This document shows, piece by piece, positions 1-11,083 of a stretch of 64,000 bases of DNA. Position 1 is the stretch's first letter, and every line of letters begins with the position of its first letter. Origin of the DNA: Mercurialis annua (Eukaryota > Streptophyta > Magnoliopsida > Malpighiales > Euphorbiaceae); contig NC_065577.1 in the NCBI RefSeq assembly GCF_937616625.2, positions 4,443,001-4,507,000 of the forward strand, given 5' to 3'. The notes beneath the pieces were generated by a model. It was given only the letters and a program-made list of their open reading frames with translations, searched no databases and was not told the origin of the DNA. Made by a program: the position numbers and the translations under genes.

Positions 1-526
1 TTTTATATATTTAAACGGACTTTTAATCTTGACAATTAAAGTACGAACAATCAATTTTTAGAATACAAAACACTGAAAATCGAATAATTTTTTGATAAAA
101 AATGGATATGGGCACACAATAACAACTATATGATATATGTTATGGTTTTACATTAGCATTTTGTTAGAAAAATATATTGTAAATTGTAAATAGTTTATTT
201 TTAAAATTATTGAGATTGTGGATTATTATTTTTTCAACTATATATTATGTTTATGAGGATTTAGTTTTTTTTTTTAATGCTTCTTTTTACTTCTTCTGTC
301 TTCTTTTTAAAGCAAAATAGCCAGCTATACATGGCTATGCTTAGTAGAAGGGAAAACAAAAGTATGATTGGTCTGTGGTGTATAATTGAATCATTTCACA
401 GCTGCAATTATGCCAATTCCACTGCCAGATTATCATCACTTTTTTGTTTTTTTATAAAAAAAATAAGTATGGGCGATTGGCTGCAGATGCACCAAACTAT
501 TCCAAATTCATTTGAATATAAACTTA
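1..526. other. AT-rich intergenic stretch, no gene seen
   Basis: This is AT-rich sequence with short homopolymers. The only open frame (277-561, 94 codons) has a composition typical of translated AT-rich noncoding DNA and runs into the transposon that starts at 536, so I do not call it a gene. Confidence 0.6.
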
Positions 527-535
527 TTCAATTAA

Positions 536-809
536 GGGAAAAGGGTCATCTATGCCCCTAAGGTTTGTCTATAAGATCAAATGAGCCCTTAACGTCCGGA
601 AAGGTTCAAATATGCCCCAACATTTTAAAAAGTGAACAACAAGGCCCTAATTGTGACTTATAAGTGAGACGTTGGGGGCATGGTTGTCAAAATTAGGGGC
701 CTGGTTGTTCAATTTTTAAGACGTTAGGGGCATATTTGAACCTTTCCGAACGTTGAGGGCTTACTTGATCTTCGAGTCAAACGTTAGGGGCATAAATGAC
801 CCTTTTCCC
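536..809. mobile_element. Mutator-type MITE, 274 bp
   Basis: The two ends are inverted copies beginning GGGAAAAGGGTCAT, followed by the pyrimidine/purine blocks 'tatgcccc' and 'ggggcata', and the arms pair over roughly 100 bp. The element is flanked by an exact 9-bp direct repeat TTCAATTAA (527-535 and 810-818). A 9-bp target duplication with long terminal inverted repeats is characteristic of Mutator-like elements. There is no coding capacity, so it is a non-autonomous MITE. The TIR text resembles other MITEs in the window, which repeat phrases such as 'aggggcatatttgaacc', but it is a separate family. Confidence 0.85.
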
Positions 810-818
810 TTCAATTAA

Positions 819-2574
819 ATACAAGAAATCAAAATTTATAGTCAAATAATAATGTCGGAATTAATTTTATATATAAGCGTCCAAAACTAATGATACTCAG
901 CTCTGAATTTACATTTTCAGTCAAATTTCAGAATTTATAGTTCATTTCATTTAAGTTTTTTTTTGATGGATTCATTTCATTTAAGTTATCTAATAATTAA
1001 TGAATTAATTTTAAGAGTTTGTTGTAAACTGTGTAAACAATTATGTAGTATTACTTATAAAAAAGTTGTATTTTCATGTAAATAAACATTTTTTTTATAT
1101 CACTTCAAAATATTCTTTAATTTGTTTAGGGTTTCAATTAATTTGAGTTAATATTGCTTATAATATTTTATCATATGTAATATTTTAGGTTTATATTTGA
1201 TTAAATTTTAGTTTATTTTCAACTGAGCTCGAGTTTAAATTATCTTTTTTTGTTATCAAATTGTTTATGAGTCAAATTTGAATCAAATTCCAACCTATGG
1301 AATTAAACTAAAAACGAGTAAATTATATTCAAACGCAAACTAATCGAGCTTAAAATTACCAGTTAAATCTAAATAAATATTGACACATCCAATTTGACTC
1401 CATTTCAAATACATTGCATATAATAAAAAGGAATAATAATGACGTTGTTTTGTTATATTTGAAAATGCACTTTTGTTACCTTAAACGGCATCGTTTTTGT
1501 CAATTAAGGACTCAAAAATAATTGTTTACTAAGTTGAAGAACCAGATGAATAAAGTGTAGTTTAAGGACATGGAATTGGATTATTCCTAATAAAAAAGAA
1601 AAAATTATCAAAATAGACATGCTCATTTTAGTCCTTTCAAGAAAAAAAAATTAGAAATGACAACGAGATGGGTGGAAAAGCCACCTCCATCCTCATCCCC
1701 GATTTTATTAAAAATCTCAATCTCAGTATCCGTTTACTTGATGTGATGGACCCATTTCCATATCTATCCTTATTCCCATGAGATTTTCTATATCCATAAG
1801 AATTATCATTCTCGTTTAATTTTAGATATGATGGTTTTTGTTCGATTTTTAAATTAAAGACTTAAAATATTTTAAAGAAAATGTCATTAAATATAACTCT
1901 AATTTTGAAAAAGTCGTATCTTTAATTAGAAAAAATTCCATTTTTTTATTTTAAAATATGAAAATAAATTCCAATTTTAAAATTTGAAAAAGCTACAACT
2001 AAATGCTAAACTAACATGCACATCTGCATTTTTTATTCTTTCGATCAATATATAAATATATACAATATTTTATTGTTTATTATTAAATTAATACTAATAA
2101 AAATTAAATTGAATAAAAGTATAACAAAATTAAAATAAAATTATCTCATTTTTGTTCTTTGTTGCAACATTACTTTGCAATGTCCAGCCCCTTAAAAATC
2201 ATTTTTTGCACACTTATTGTTCCGATTAGAAGTATTATGTTTATACCCTCTTCTATATGGATTACTTTTTTTTGTCTTCACGACTGCGAGCAAAATTAGG
2301 ATTTAAAATAAGAGGTCGTTCAAATTCGCGATTCTCAATTCCAATTCTTATATTATTTTCCATTAATATCAACTCCATAACATATATTCTGCTATTCAAA
2401 TTCAATAAATCACTCTTTAATTTTTTTAAATGGCTTTTACGAATTCCATTTTTAATTTCCATTAATTTATAAATTAGAACAATTTTAAAATAGATGTACC
2501 GTTTCTTAATACCTTTTATATTCTTCGGTCATATATGGATAGCCACTAGAAGAGTTATTTTTAGAATATGGTCT
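819..2574. other. Intergenic, repeat-derived, no gene seen
   Basis: This AT-rich spacer has no open frame with protein-like composition. At about 1660-1820 there is a pyrimidine-rich 'ccatcctcatccccga' segment of the sort left by decayed plant transposons, but I cannot find its ends. I see no promoter or RNA gene. Confidence 0.5.
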
Positions 2575-2583
2575 ATAAACAAC

Positions 2584-2807
2584 GAGAAATTCTTATGTAG
2601 ACCCAGTCTATCACGTTATCCGTGGACTAAACCAATCATATCATAACACCTTATTAAAATGAGGGTATTCTTGTAATTTCGTTTGTTATTTGCATACACT
2701 TTTAAATAATGATATTACAAGAATACTCTCATTTTAATGAGGTGTTATGATATGATTGGTTTAGTCCATGGATGACGCGATGGACTAAGTTTACCTAAGA
2801 ATTTGTC
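2584..2807. mobile_element. Mutator-type MITE, 224 bp (family M223, copy A)
   Basis: This is an almost complete hairpin: the arms starting GAGAAATTCTTATGTAGAC and ending as its inverted copy pair for about 90-100 bp around a short loop. An exact 9-bp direct repeat ATAAACAAC flanks it (2575-2583 and 2808-2816). The outer 45 bp or so match the elements at 2863-3084 and 25136-25358, so it is one member of a local family. Its inner arm differs (it reads 'aaccaatcatatcataac' where the others read 'aacctatcacattttgac'), which marks a subfamily. Confidence 0.9.
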
Positions 2808-2862
2808 ATAAACAACATTTATGGTCTTCTCCATAACATAAATGACCATATACATTTCTATC

Positions 2863-3084
2863 GATAAATTCTTAGGTAGAATCAGTCTACCACGTCATCC
2901 GTAGACTAACCTATCACATTTTGACACGTTATTAAAATAATGGCACTATCATAATATTACTATCCAAAGATGTAAACAAGTAATGAACAAAATTACGATA
3001 GTGCCATTATTTTAATGACGTGTCAAAATATGATAGGTTAGTCTATGGATGACGTGGTAAACTGGGTCTACCTAAGAATCTCTC
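2863..3084. mobile_element. Mutator-type MITE, 222 bp (family M223, copy B)
   Basis: This is the second member of the M223 hairpin family, lying only 55 bp from copy A in the same orientation (the hairpin is nearly symmetrical). The left end is GATAAATTCTTAGGTAGA and the right end is the inverted copy. The flanking repeat is imperfect, with ATTTCTA shared (7 of 9) between 2854-2862 and 3085-3093, so it is older than copy A or has mutated flanks. The inner arms match the copy at 25136 more closely than copy A. Confidence 0.8.
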
Positions 3085-3095
3085 ATTTCTAAATT

Positions 3096-3177
3096 GGCTC
3101 ATTTAGGCCACTAACGTTTTTCAGAAAATGACCATATATGTCCCTGACCATTTTAAGGGTGAGGGCCTAAGTGAGCC
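3096..3177. repeat. Short inverted-repeat remnant (about 82 bp)
   Basis: The ends 'ggctcatttaggcc' and 'ggcctaagtgagcc' are inverted copies enclosing about 55 bp. This is the size and form of an internally deleted MITE. No clear flanking duplication is visible, so the call is tentative. Confidence 0.4.
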
Positions 3178-5203
3178 TAGTAGTAAATCCTGATAATTAT
3201 ATCCTAGTAGTAAATAAAACAAAATAAAAATACAATTGGTAAAAATAATATAAATTTAAAATTTTAATAAATTATCTATTTTAATTTATAAAATTTGTCA
3301 TTATTAAAATAATTTTATCATTATATAAATTTTTGTCAAAAAAGTTTATTATATACAAATTTATGAACTAAGATATCATAAAAATAGTATAAAATTATGA
3401 TTGTATTATTTTTATTAATTAGATTCTTTATATTTTATATATTTGTTAGATAAAATTATTGCAATTCATAAAATTAACATATCAAATTATTAAAATTATC
3501 TTTTAGAGATTTTCAAAAAAATGAAATTACAGTTTTAGATACATAATTTTTTTATTATTGTTATTTATACTAAGGTTCTTGGTGGAAAACAAATATTCTT
3601 ATTGTTTAGGTGATGCAATACAGAATGTTAGATAAAGATTTTTGTCAAAGATGGAACACAAAGCACAAAGAGGGAGACCTCAATCTGTATATATAAATCT
3701 CCTAACCCTTCTCTTTAAACGTGCTCCCAACTTTCACGGCAAATGATCTTTAGCTTTGGAAAAAATAAATAAAAAACATAGAAGAATAAACGAATATTAA
3801 ACCAATAAAGCAATTTAAATAAATAACAATAATTAGAAAAATATTTTCTTGTTCTTGGAAAATGCTTTGCTCGTTGTTCTTATCATAGGTATTGTCAATT
3901 GTGGTATGTAGAGTTGTAAACAAGTTAGCCTAATCGTCGGCTAATCAAGATTGACTTGAAAAATATTGATGGTAGATTAGAAAAATTTAAGTCAAGCTAG
4001 AATGTTAATTAGGGAGACTTACGAGTCTAAATTAGCTTTTTAAATAATTTCTTTTGCTATATATTAATTAGTTTTAAATTTAGTTGTATATATTATATTA
4101 ATTAGTTTATTTCATAATTTGTATTGTAAAATTTGAATATATAAATATGATTAATTTAAATGACTATTTTTATTTTTAAAGTCTGAGTCAAGCTTGATTT
4201 TTGAATAACTTAAATATCATTTGAATTTAAATCAAATTTGAAAATTTAAGCGCACTTGAGATCGGATTCAAGGTTAAGCTTATATAATATGAAAAAAAAC
4301 TATGCTTTATATAATATTTTTTTGTAGCCTCTCTTTAATGTATTTTTGTCTTTTGATTAACACGTAAAAGAAGTGTAAGAATTGTTCTTAATGATTGTTG
4401 ACCCATTTACCCCTACAATAGCATCTCAACTTTGGTCCAAAATTTATGGCGGGTAGGCTGACATCCAACTGTATAATCTTCTTTTAACAAAAATAGAATT
4501 TAGCTATAAAAATTCATTCAAAAAAAAGTTCATTTTGCCTCTGAACTTGACACAAAAGTCAATTAAGGATAGGTTCATGATTTTGAAAAAGGAAACAATT
4601 GATATATTGGCTCTTTACTTTTTTTGATGAGATATCAAAATATGACTAGAGCATCATTTACAAATTGGACATTTTTTTTAATTTATCAAATCTCATTAAA
4701 TTGAATATGAAACAATTACATTTGTAAAAAACTCGGAATACTTAAAAACTAAATTCGATGACCTGACATGAAACAGACAACATGCTGCCTGATTCGCAGA
4801 CCTTGCTTACAAAAATAAAAATAAATTACTAACTGTTTCGCGAATTAAGTGCAGTCTTCAATCACTCTTCGTTCAAACTTCTCCAAACACCCGCAAATTC
4901 ACAGTATCCGATTCAAGTAACACTTGATATAACTCCTTCTAAAAAAAGAGACAACAACTCCTTTTAGAAATGAGACAACAAACCTTTCACAGAGAAAGGA
5001 TAACAAACCTTTCATAAAGAAATGACAAAGTAAAACATTCATAAAAAAGACAAACAATAAAAAATAAATAAAACTAGTATAGCTCATAGACGAATCCATT
5101 TTATTACTGAAAGATCTTCAATCTATCGTCGCTTCTTGATAATTGAATTGTGCTTCGTGATAAATTTTAATCCGCCAGAAAAATAAAAAAGAATTGGTAT
5201 GTT
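3178..5203. other. Intergenic, no gene seen
   Basis: This is an AT-rich spacer up to the copia insertion. The minus-strand frame at 4899-5099 is low-complexity (Phe/Leu/Ser-rich, from imperfect GAAAGGTTTGTT-like repeats at about 4920-5040) and is not protein-like. I see no RNA gene or promoter. Confidence 0.5.
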
Positions 5204-5208
5204 CTATG

Positions 5209-5892
5209 TGTTGGAAAGTTATTGAATTTAAAAATTAAAAAGGAAAAAGTGTCTTGTAACTTGAAATGAGAAGATAGAGAGTTTTGTGGTTTTCTCACAT
5301 TGCTTAGAAAAACTCAATACATTGGGTTTATAAACTTGGTCTTTCTCATATGGGTTTGGGCCCCAAGGGGTACCCAGTTTTGTGAACGGGCTAGGAGTTA
5401 CATCCTACTCGATTTACCACACACGCGCGCGCCGTCCGTCCGGTCGGCCGGCCGGGTCCGGGTTGGGTGGTTCGGCTAGCACTTTATTTTTTGCATACAA
5501 AAGTATTAATAATTTTTATTCAATTCTTTTGTAACTGTTATGACTCTCTGATTACCTCTCCACGTTTTTGGACTGTTGCTGTTTTCCTTCATTAATCAGA
5601 AATCATTTTCTGTATTAATTATTTACACAGCAGCTATATTTTCTTAGCCTATAAATACTGGCTTCACTTTTCATTTGAGAACACACAGAAAGACAGAGCA
5701 ATACAAAGAAAGTGTTTTAGAGCTGATTTCACAGTGCAGTGTGATCAGTATTTCCGGCTGTTTTATCCTAGGGACGCCGCGGTTGATAGTCAGCTTTGCA
5801 CCACCGAGCTGTGCCGCGAAACGTCTAAAAGAGAGCGACCTAGTCCGCGACTCAGCCTCATCATATTCAGTTTTACAGCAATTGTTTCAACA
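5209..5892 (+). repeat. Left LTR of the copia element
   Basis: It begins TGTTGGAAAG and ends TTTCAACA, the TG...CA ends expected of an LTR. It contains a GC-rich tract of CG/CCGG repeats at about 5422-5465. A TATA box (TATAAAT at 5650-5656) would start transcription near 5680. The first 32 bases after the LTR lead directly to the gag ATG. Confidence 0.95.
5650..5656 (+). promoter_or_regulatory. TATA box of the copia LTR
   Basis: TATAAAT in the context 'agcctataaatactgg' is a strong plant TATA box. It sits in the 3' part of the left LTR, where U3/R boundaries of copia elements lie. The same sequence is conserved in the right LTR at 10836-10842. Confidence 0.75.
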
Positions 5893-5924
5893 ATTTTTAG
5901 ACGAGTCCCTTTACAATTGCTGCC

Positions 5925-8315
5925 ATGAATACCGATGAGGTTGCTGCCTACGGTTCTTCTACTGTTGATGCCAACAAACCATTCCGGTTTGAAGGCTTGC
6001 ATTTCAAAAGGTGGAAACAGAAGACTGAATTTTTCCTAACCATCAAAAATGTGGTTTCTGTTTTGACAATGGCAATACCTGTCGTTGATGAAACTGCCGA
6101 GGAAGAAGAAAAGGAAAAACAGAACGGTGAACTTCAACAGTGGATGACTAATGATTACTTGTGCAAGAATTTTATTCTCAATGCACTAAGTGATGATCTC
6201 TATGATTACTACAATGATGGAAAGACTGCAAAGGAAACTTGGGAGGCGCTGCAAAAGAAATATGATACCGAGGAGGCGGGGACTAAAAAGTATGCAGTCA
6301 GCCGCTACCTTAAATATCAAATGAGTGATGAAAAATCTGTCGAGGCGCAATCCCATGAATTGCAGAAAATAGCTCATGAGATCATATCCGAAGGTATGGT
6401 TCTTGATGAACAATTTCAAGTTGCTGTTTTAATTGACAAATTACCTCCTTCGTGGAGGGACTTTAAGAATTCTCTCAGGCACAAAACAAAAGAGTTCTCG
6501 CTGGAAAGCTTAATCACTCGTCTTCGGATTGAGGAAGAGGCGAGAAAACAAGATCTAAAAGATGAAGTGCTGGTTGTTTCTAACAACACAAGGAAGTTTA
6601 GTTCGATGAGTCTGAAGCCTAATGGCAAGAATTTTAAGAATCAGAATCGCAACTCGAACCAAAACCAAAATGTGAATCGCAACAAAGCGAACCAGAATGG
6701 TAATCCTTCAAGGAACCATATTGTGAAACAGGCACCACCTGTTAAGAATGACCTGCCACCATTTCTATGCTTTAACTGTGGAAAACCGGGTCATATGGCA
6801 CGCAAGTGTCGGAACAAGCCAAGTACTGCTCCACAGGCTAACTTGACGGAAGAGCCTTTTACGGCTATGATAACAGAAATGATGGCTGAGATCAACCTTG
6901 TTGGTGGATCAAGTGGTTGGTGGGTAGACACAGGCGCTAATCGCCATGTTTGCCACGATCGTGCTATGTTCAAAACATACACTGCCGTGGACGATAAGAA
7001 AGTATTACTGGGTGATACTCACACCACTACTGTCGCTGGAATTGGAAGTGTTGAACTGAAATTTACTTCAGGAAAAACACTAATCTTGAAGGATGTGATG
7101 CACACTCCTATGATGAGGAAGAACTTGGTGTCTGGCTATCTTCTCAACAAGGCTGGATTCTTTCAGACTATTGGTGGAGATATGTACACCATTACTAGAA
7201 ATGGTATTTTTGTGGGAAAGGGTTATGCTTGTGAGGGTATGTTTAAGTTGAATGTTGAAATTATCAATAAAGATGTTGCTTCTGTTTACATGGTTTGTGA
7301 TTTTAATACTTGGCATGCAAGACTCTGTCATGTAAATAAAAGAATAATTAACAACATGAGCACCCTAGGATTAATTCCTAAAATGAACCAAACTGAGTTT
7401 GAAAAATGTGAATTCTGTAGTCAAGCTAAGATAACTAAAAACTCACATAAATCAGTAATTAGAGAATCTGAACCTTTAGATTTAATACATTCTGATATAT
7501 GTGAACTTGACGGTACCTTGACCAGAAATGGTAAAAGATATTTTATCACTTTTATTGATGATTGTTCTGATTTTACACATGTGTATTTGATGAAAAATAA
7601 AAGTGATGCACTTGACATGTTCAAGTTATTTGTAACAGAAATTGAAAATCAATTCAATAAGAAAATCAAGAGATTTCGCAGTGATAGAGGTACTGAATAT
7701 GAATCTAGCTTGTTTATAGAATTCTATAACTCACATGGTATTGTGCATGAAAGAACAGCACCTTATTCTCCTGAAATGAACGGTAAAGCCGAAAGAAAAA
7801 ATAGAACACTTACAGAAGCAGTAGTGTCTATTTTATTGAATTCTGGAGCTGCTTCTTATTGGTGGGGTGAAATTCTGTTGACTGTTTGTTATGTACTCAA
7901 CAGAGTCCCGAAATCAAACAGGAAGATTTCACCTTATGAGATCCTAAAGAAAAGACAACCAAATTTATCTTATTTGAGAACTTGGGGCTGTTTAGCCTAT
8001 GTTCGGATTCCTGATCCGAAACGAATAAAATTAGCAAGCAGAGCCTATAAATGTGTTTTCATTGGGTATGCAGTCAATAGCAAGGCTTATAGATTTTATG
8101 ACTTGACTGCACGAGTTATTATTGAATCAGTAGATGCTGATTTTTATGAACAAAAATTTCCTTTTAAATTAGGAAATAGTGGGGGCGAATCATCTAGTAA
8201 TGTTCCTGTGGTCAGGAATAATGAGATTACTAATGATAAAGAACCAGAAATCAGAAGAAGTAAAAGAGCTAGAATTTCGAAAGACTTTGGACTGATTTCC
8301 ATGTCTATTTTTTAG
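5925..8315 (+). CDS. Copia gag-protease-integrase polyprotein, cut short by a frameshift
   Basis: Gag (UBN2-type) occupies about residues 1-230, followed by a basic Asn/Gln-rich linker and a CCHC zinc knuckle ([14 protein letters not shown], from residue 282). The aspartic protease site WWVDTGA has its Asp near residue 335. A GAG-pre-integrase HHCC zinc region starts near residue 463 (WHARLCH). The integrase catalytic core shows the first Asp in HSDIC (about 523), the second in SDRGTEY (about 586) and Glu in the PEMNGKAE region (about 620). The frame then ends at a TAG at 8313-8315. Related copia polyproteins run straight on into reverse transcriptase, and here the reverse transcriptase continues in another frame from 8294. 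One base is therefore missing near 8292. The start ATG lies 32 bases after the left LTR. Confidence 0.95.
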   Translation: MNTDEVAAYGSSTVDANKPFRFEGLHFKRWKQKTEFFLTIKNVVSVLTMAIPVVDETAEEEEKEKQNGELQQWMTNDYLCKNFILNALSDDLYDYYNDGKTAKETWEALQKKYDTEEAGTKKYAVSRYLKYQMSDEKSVEAQSHELQKIAHEIISEGMVLDEQFQVAVLIDKLPPSWRDFKNSLRHKTKEFSLESLITRLRIEEEARKQDLKDEVLVVSNNTRKFSSMSLKPNGKNFKNQNRNSNQNQNVNRNKANQNGNPSRNHIVKQAPPVKNDLPPFLCFNCGKPGHMARKCRNKPSTAPQANLTEEPFTAMITEMMAEINLVGGSSGWWVDTGANRHVCHDRAMFKTYTAVDDKKVLLGDTHTTTVAGIGSVELKFTSGKTLILKDVMHTPMMRKNLVSGYLLNKAGFFQTIGGDMYTITRNGIFVGKGYACEGMFKLNVEIINKDVASVYMVCDFNTWHARLCHVNKRIINNMSTLGLIPKMNQTEFEKCEFCSQAKITKNSHKSVIRESEPLDLIHSDICELDGTLTRNGKRYFITFIDDCSDFTHVYLMKNKSDALDMFKLFVTEIENQFNKKIKRFRSDRGTEYESSLFIEFYNSHGIVHERTAPYSPEMNGKAERKNRTLTEAVVSILLNSGAASYWWGEILLTVCYVLNRVPKSNRKISPYEILKKRQPNLSYLRTWGCLAYVRIPDPKRIKLASRAYKCVFIGYAVNSKAYRFYDLTARVIIESVDADFYEQKFPFKLGNSGGESSSNVPVVRNNEITNDKEPEIRRSKRARISKDFGLISMSIF

Positions 8316-9862
8316 AGGAGGATCCTACGAACCTCCAGGAAGCTTTAACTTCATTAGATTCTGATTTGTGGCAAGAAGCCATAAATGATGAGATGGATTC
8401 ATTAGAGTCCAATCATACATGGCATTTGACTGATCTGCCTCCCGGTTGCAAAACCATAGGTTGTAAATGGATCTTAAAAAAGAAATTGAAACCTGATGGT
8501 ACTGTAGACAAATACAAAGCTCGACTTGTAGCCAAGGGTTACAGACAACGTGAAAACGTTGATTTCTTTGATACCTATTCACCTGTTACTAGAATAACAT
8601 CCATTAGAGTGCTGATTTCGATCGCTGCGCTATATGATTTGGTCGTACACCAAATGGATGTTAAAACTGCTTTTTTAAATGGTGAACTGGAGGAAGAAAT
8701 TTACATGGATCAACCTGAAGGTTTTGTAATACATGGTCAGGAACAGAAGGTGTGCAAGTTAGACAAATCTTTGTATGGTCTAAAACAAGCACCTAAGCAA
8801 TGGCATGAGAAATTTGATAATCTTGTCATCTCAAATGGCTTTAAAGTGAATGAAAGTGACAAATGTATTTACTACAAATCTGAAAAGGAACTTTGCACTT
8901 TCATATGTCTTTATGTAGATGACTTGCTGATTTTTGGATCAAATATTCATGTTGTGAATGCTGTGAAATCAATGTTGAGTGCCAACTTTGATATGAAAGA
9001 TCTAGGTGAAGCGAATGTCATTCTTGGCATAAAGATAACTAGATCTGAAAAAGGAATTTCTTTAGATCAATCTCACTATGTTGAGAAAATTCTAAAGAAA
9101 TATAACTACTTCGACTGTAAACCTGCATGTACACCTTATGATCCAAGTGTAAAACTTTTTAAGAACACTGGTGATAGTGTACGACAGTCTGAATATGCGA
9201 GCATCATTGGCAGCCTTCGGTATGCCACTGATTGTACTAGACCCGACATTGCATATGTCGTTGGATTACTGTGCAGGTTTACTAGTAGACCTAGTATTGA
9301 GCATTGGCATGCTATTGAAAGGGTTATGAGATACCTTAAAAGAACAATGAATCTTGGATTACATTATCTGAAGCAACCTGCTGTACTTGAAGGGTATAGT
9401 GATGCAGATTGGAATACATTGTCAGATGATTCCAAAGCCACGAGCGGCTATATTTTCAGTATAACTGGTGGAGCTGTTTCTTGGAAATCAAAGAAACATA
9501 CGATTCTGGCTCAATCTACGATGGAGTCAGAAATGATAGCACTAGCTGCTGCTAGTGAAGAAGCAGGATGGCTAAGAAGCCTGCTAGCTGAGATTCCTTT
9601 ATGGGAAAGACCGATACCAGCTGTGTTGATCCATTGCGATAGTACCGCGACTATTGCAAAAATTGAGAACCGTTATTATAATGGTAAGAAACGACAGATA
9701 CGTCGTAAACACAGCACTGTTAGAGAGTTTATCTCAACAGGGGCTGTTAGAGTAGATCATGTACGCACTGATGATAACTTAGCAGATCCTTTGACGAAAG
9801 GATTAGCTAGAGAGAAAGTCCATAAAACCTCAAAAGGAATGGGACTATTGCCTATTGAATGA
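8294..9862 (+). CDS. Copia reverse transcriptase / RNase H, downstream part of the broken polyprotein
   Basis: This is the continuation of gag-pol in a different frame. It starts where the integrase C-terminal tail should run on; the first Met in this frame is at 8366, but that is internal to the original protein. Reverse transcriptase motifs include the WILKKK and TFSPV-like (TYSPVTR) blocks, [11 protein letters not shown], the [10 protein letters not shown] block and the catalytic YVDD (8912-8923). RNase H follows with YSDADW (about 9399), STMESE and the final Asp/Glu-containing segment, ending at a TGA after 9859. The length fits a full RT-RNase H. Without the upstream part it has no start signal of its own, so it is probably not translated from this copy. 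Confidence 0.93.
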   Translation, partial: DFHVYFLEEDPTNLQEALTSLDSDLWQEAINDEMDSLESNHTWHLTDLPPGCKTIGCKWILKKKLKPDGTVDKYKARLVAKGYRQRENVDFFDTYSPVTRITSIRVLISIAALYDLVVHQMDVKTAFLNGELEEEIYMDQPEGFVIHGQEQKVCKLDKSLYGLKQAPKQWHEKFDNLVISNGFKVNESDKCIYYKSEKELCTFICLYVDDLLIFGSNIHVVNAVKSMLSANFDMKDLGEANVILGIKITRSEKGISLDQSHYVEKILKKYNYFDCKPACTPYDPSVKLFKNTGDSVRQSEYASIIGSLRYATDCTRPDIAYVVGLLCRFTSRPSIEHWHAIERVMRYLKRTMNLGLHYLKQPAVLEGYSDADWNTLSDDSKATSGYIFSITGGAVSWKSKKHTILAQSTMESEMIALAAASEEAGWLRSLLAEIPLWERPIPAVLIHCDSTATIAKIENRYYNGKKRQIRRKHSTVREFISTGAVRVDHVRTDDNLADPLTKGLAREKVHKTSKGMGLLPIE

Positions 9863-9865
9863 ATC

Positions 9866-10374
9866 ATCCATAATGGTAACCCGACCTAACTGACTGGAGA
9901 TCCCAAGAAATAGGTTCAATGGGTAATAACAAGTTATGAATGATATGAGCCAGAACATGCAAAATTAATGCATGATTCCTAAAGCGAGAAGAGGATGAGT
10001 TAATAGAATCTCTTAATGAAGTCTATACTCCATATGGAGTGGAGTACCTAGCTATAGGAGTACTCTTGATAGCTTCACCTTTGTGAATGTGGAAGTGGGG
10101 CCGCTTCCTATAAAATTTGAGGCAAAATTTCTAGAGCGTTCACTAAACTGGGATAGACGTGCAGGGCCATAAATGCACGGGCTTTAGAAAAACACTTATG
10201 AAAAGAACGTGCGTGGTTTGATGTCCGAGATAGAGTTCAAGACTCCGAGTCACTCTTGTTGAATCAGAATCTTACTCACTACGCAAAGGTTCAAATTGAA
10301 AGATACCTTTGTCTATGCACAATCTTAACAGAAATTGCTCGAGAAACTATTTTTAAAAATTCAAAATGGGGGAT
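9866..10374 (+). other. Copia 3' untranslated spacer with polypurine tract
   Basis: About 510 noncoding bases lie between the pol stop and the right LTR. The last bases, AAAATGGGGGA at 10364-10374 (immediately before TGTTGG), form the polypurine tract that primes plus-strand DNA synthesis. Confidence 0.8.
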
Positions 10375-11078
10375 TGTTGGAAAGTTATTGAATTTAAAAA
10401 TTAAAAAGGAAAAAGTGCCTTGTAACTTGAAATGAGAAGATAGAGAGTTTTGTGGTTTTCCCACATTGCTTAGGAAAACTCAATACATTGGGTTTATAAA
10501 CTTGGTCTTTCTCATATGGGTTTGAGCCCCAAGGGGTACCCAGTTTTGTGAACGGGCTAGGAGTTACATCCTACCCGATTTACCACACACGCGCGCCGTC
10601 CGTCCGGTCGGTCGGCCGGCCGGCCTGGCCTGGTTTGGGGTGGGTGGGTGGTTCGGTTCGGCTAGCACTTTATTTTTTGCATACAAAAGTATTAATAATT
10701 TTTATTCAATTCTTTTGTAACTGTTATGACTCTCTGATTACCTCTCCACGTTTTTTGACTGTTGCTGTTTTTCTTCATTAATCAGAAATCATTTTCTGTA
10801 TTAATTATTTACACAGCAGCTATATTTTCTTAGCCTATAAATACTGGCTTCACTTTTCATTTGAGAACACACAGAAAGACAGAGCAATACAAAGAAAGTG
10901 TTTTAGAGCTGATTTCACAGTGCAGTGTGATCAGTATTTCCGGCTGTTTTATCCTAGGGACGCCGCGGTTGATAGTCAGCTTTGCACCACCGAGCTGTGC
11001 CGCGAAACGTCTAAAAGAGAGCGACCTAGTCCGCGACTCAGCCTCATCATATTCAGTTTTACAGCAATTGTTTCAACA
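10375..11078 (+). repeat. Right LTR of the copia element
   Basis: This 704-bp copy of the left LTR begins TGTTGGAAAG and ends TTTCAACA. It is 20 bp longer than the left copy because of expansion in the GC-rich block near 10600-10640. It also carries the TATA box (10836-10842). The target duplication CTATG follows directly. Confidence 0.95.
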
Positions 11079-11083
11079 CTATG

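Larger units (their letters stand above)
5209..11078 (+). mobile_element. Ty1/copia LTR retrotransposon, nearly intact, 5870 bp
   Basis: This is a complete element. It has a left LTR at 5209-5892, a gag-pol reading frame on the plus strand, a polypurine tract just before the right LTR, and a right LTR at 10375-11078. Exact 5-bp target duplications CTATG sit at 5204-5208 and 11079-11083. The domain order protease, integrase, reverse transcriptase, RNase H makes it Ty1/copia. By eye the two LTRs differ at about seven single bases outside one GC-rich block that has indels, so divergence is near 1 percent and the insertion is young. The polyprotein frame is broken once (see the two CDS entries). 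I cannot assign a copia lineage with confidence. Confidence 0.97.

Noticed and set aside
5675..5938. 87-codon frame in the left LTR, repeated in the right LTR at 10861-11100
   Set aside because: It is LTR R/U5 sequence and its reading runs across the LTR boundary; there is no protein family.
8306..8315. Programmed -1 frameshift at TATTTTTTAG joining integrase to reverse transcriptase
   Set aside because: The T-run is not in the frame required for a tandem slip, and the sequence before it (from 8294) already reads as polyprotein in the downstream frame, so a one-base deletion upstream explains it better.
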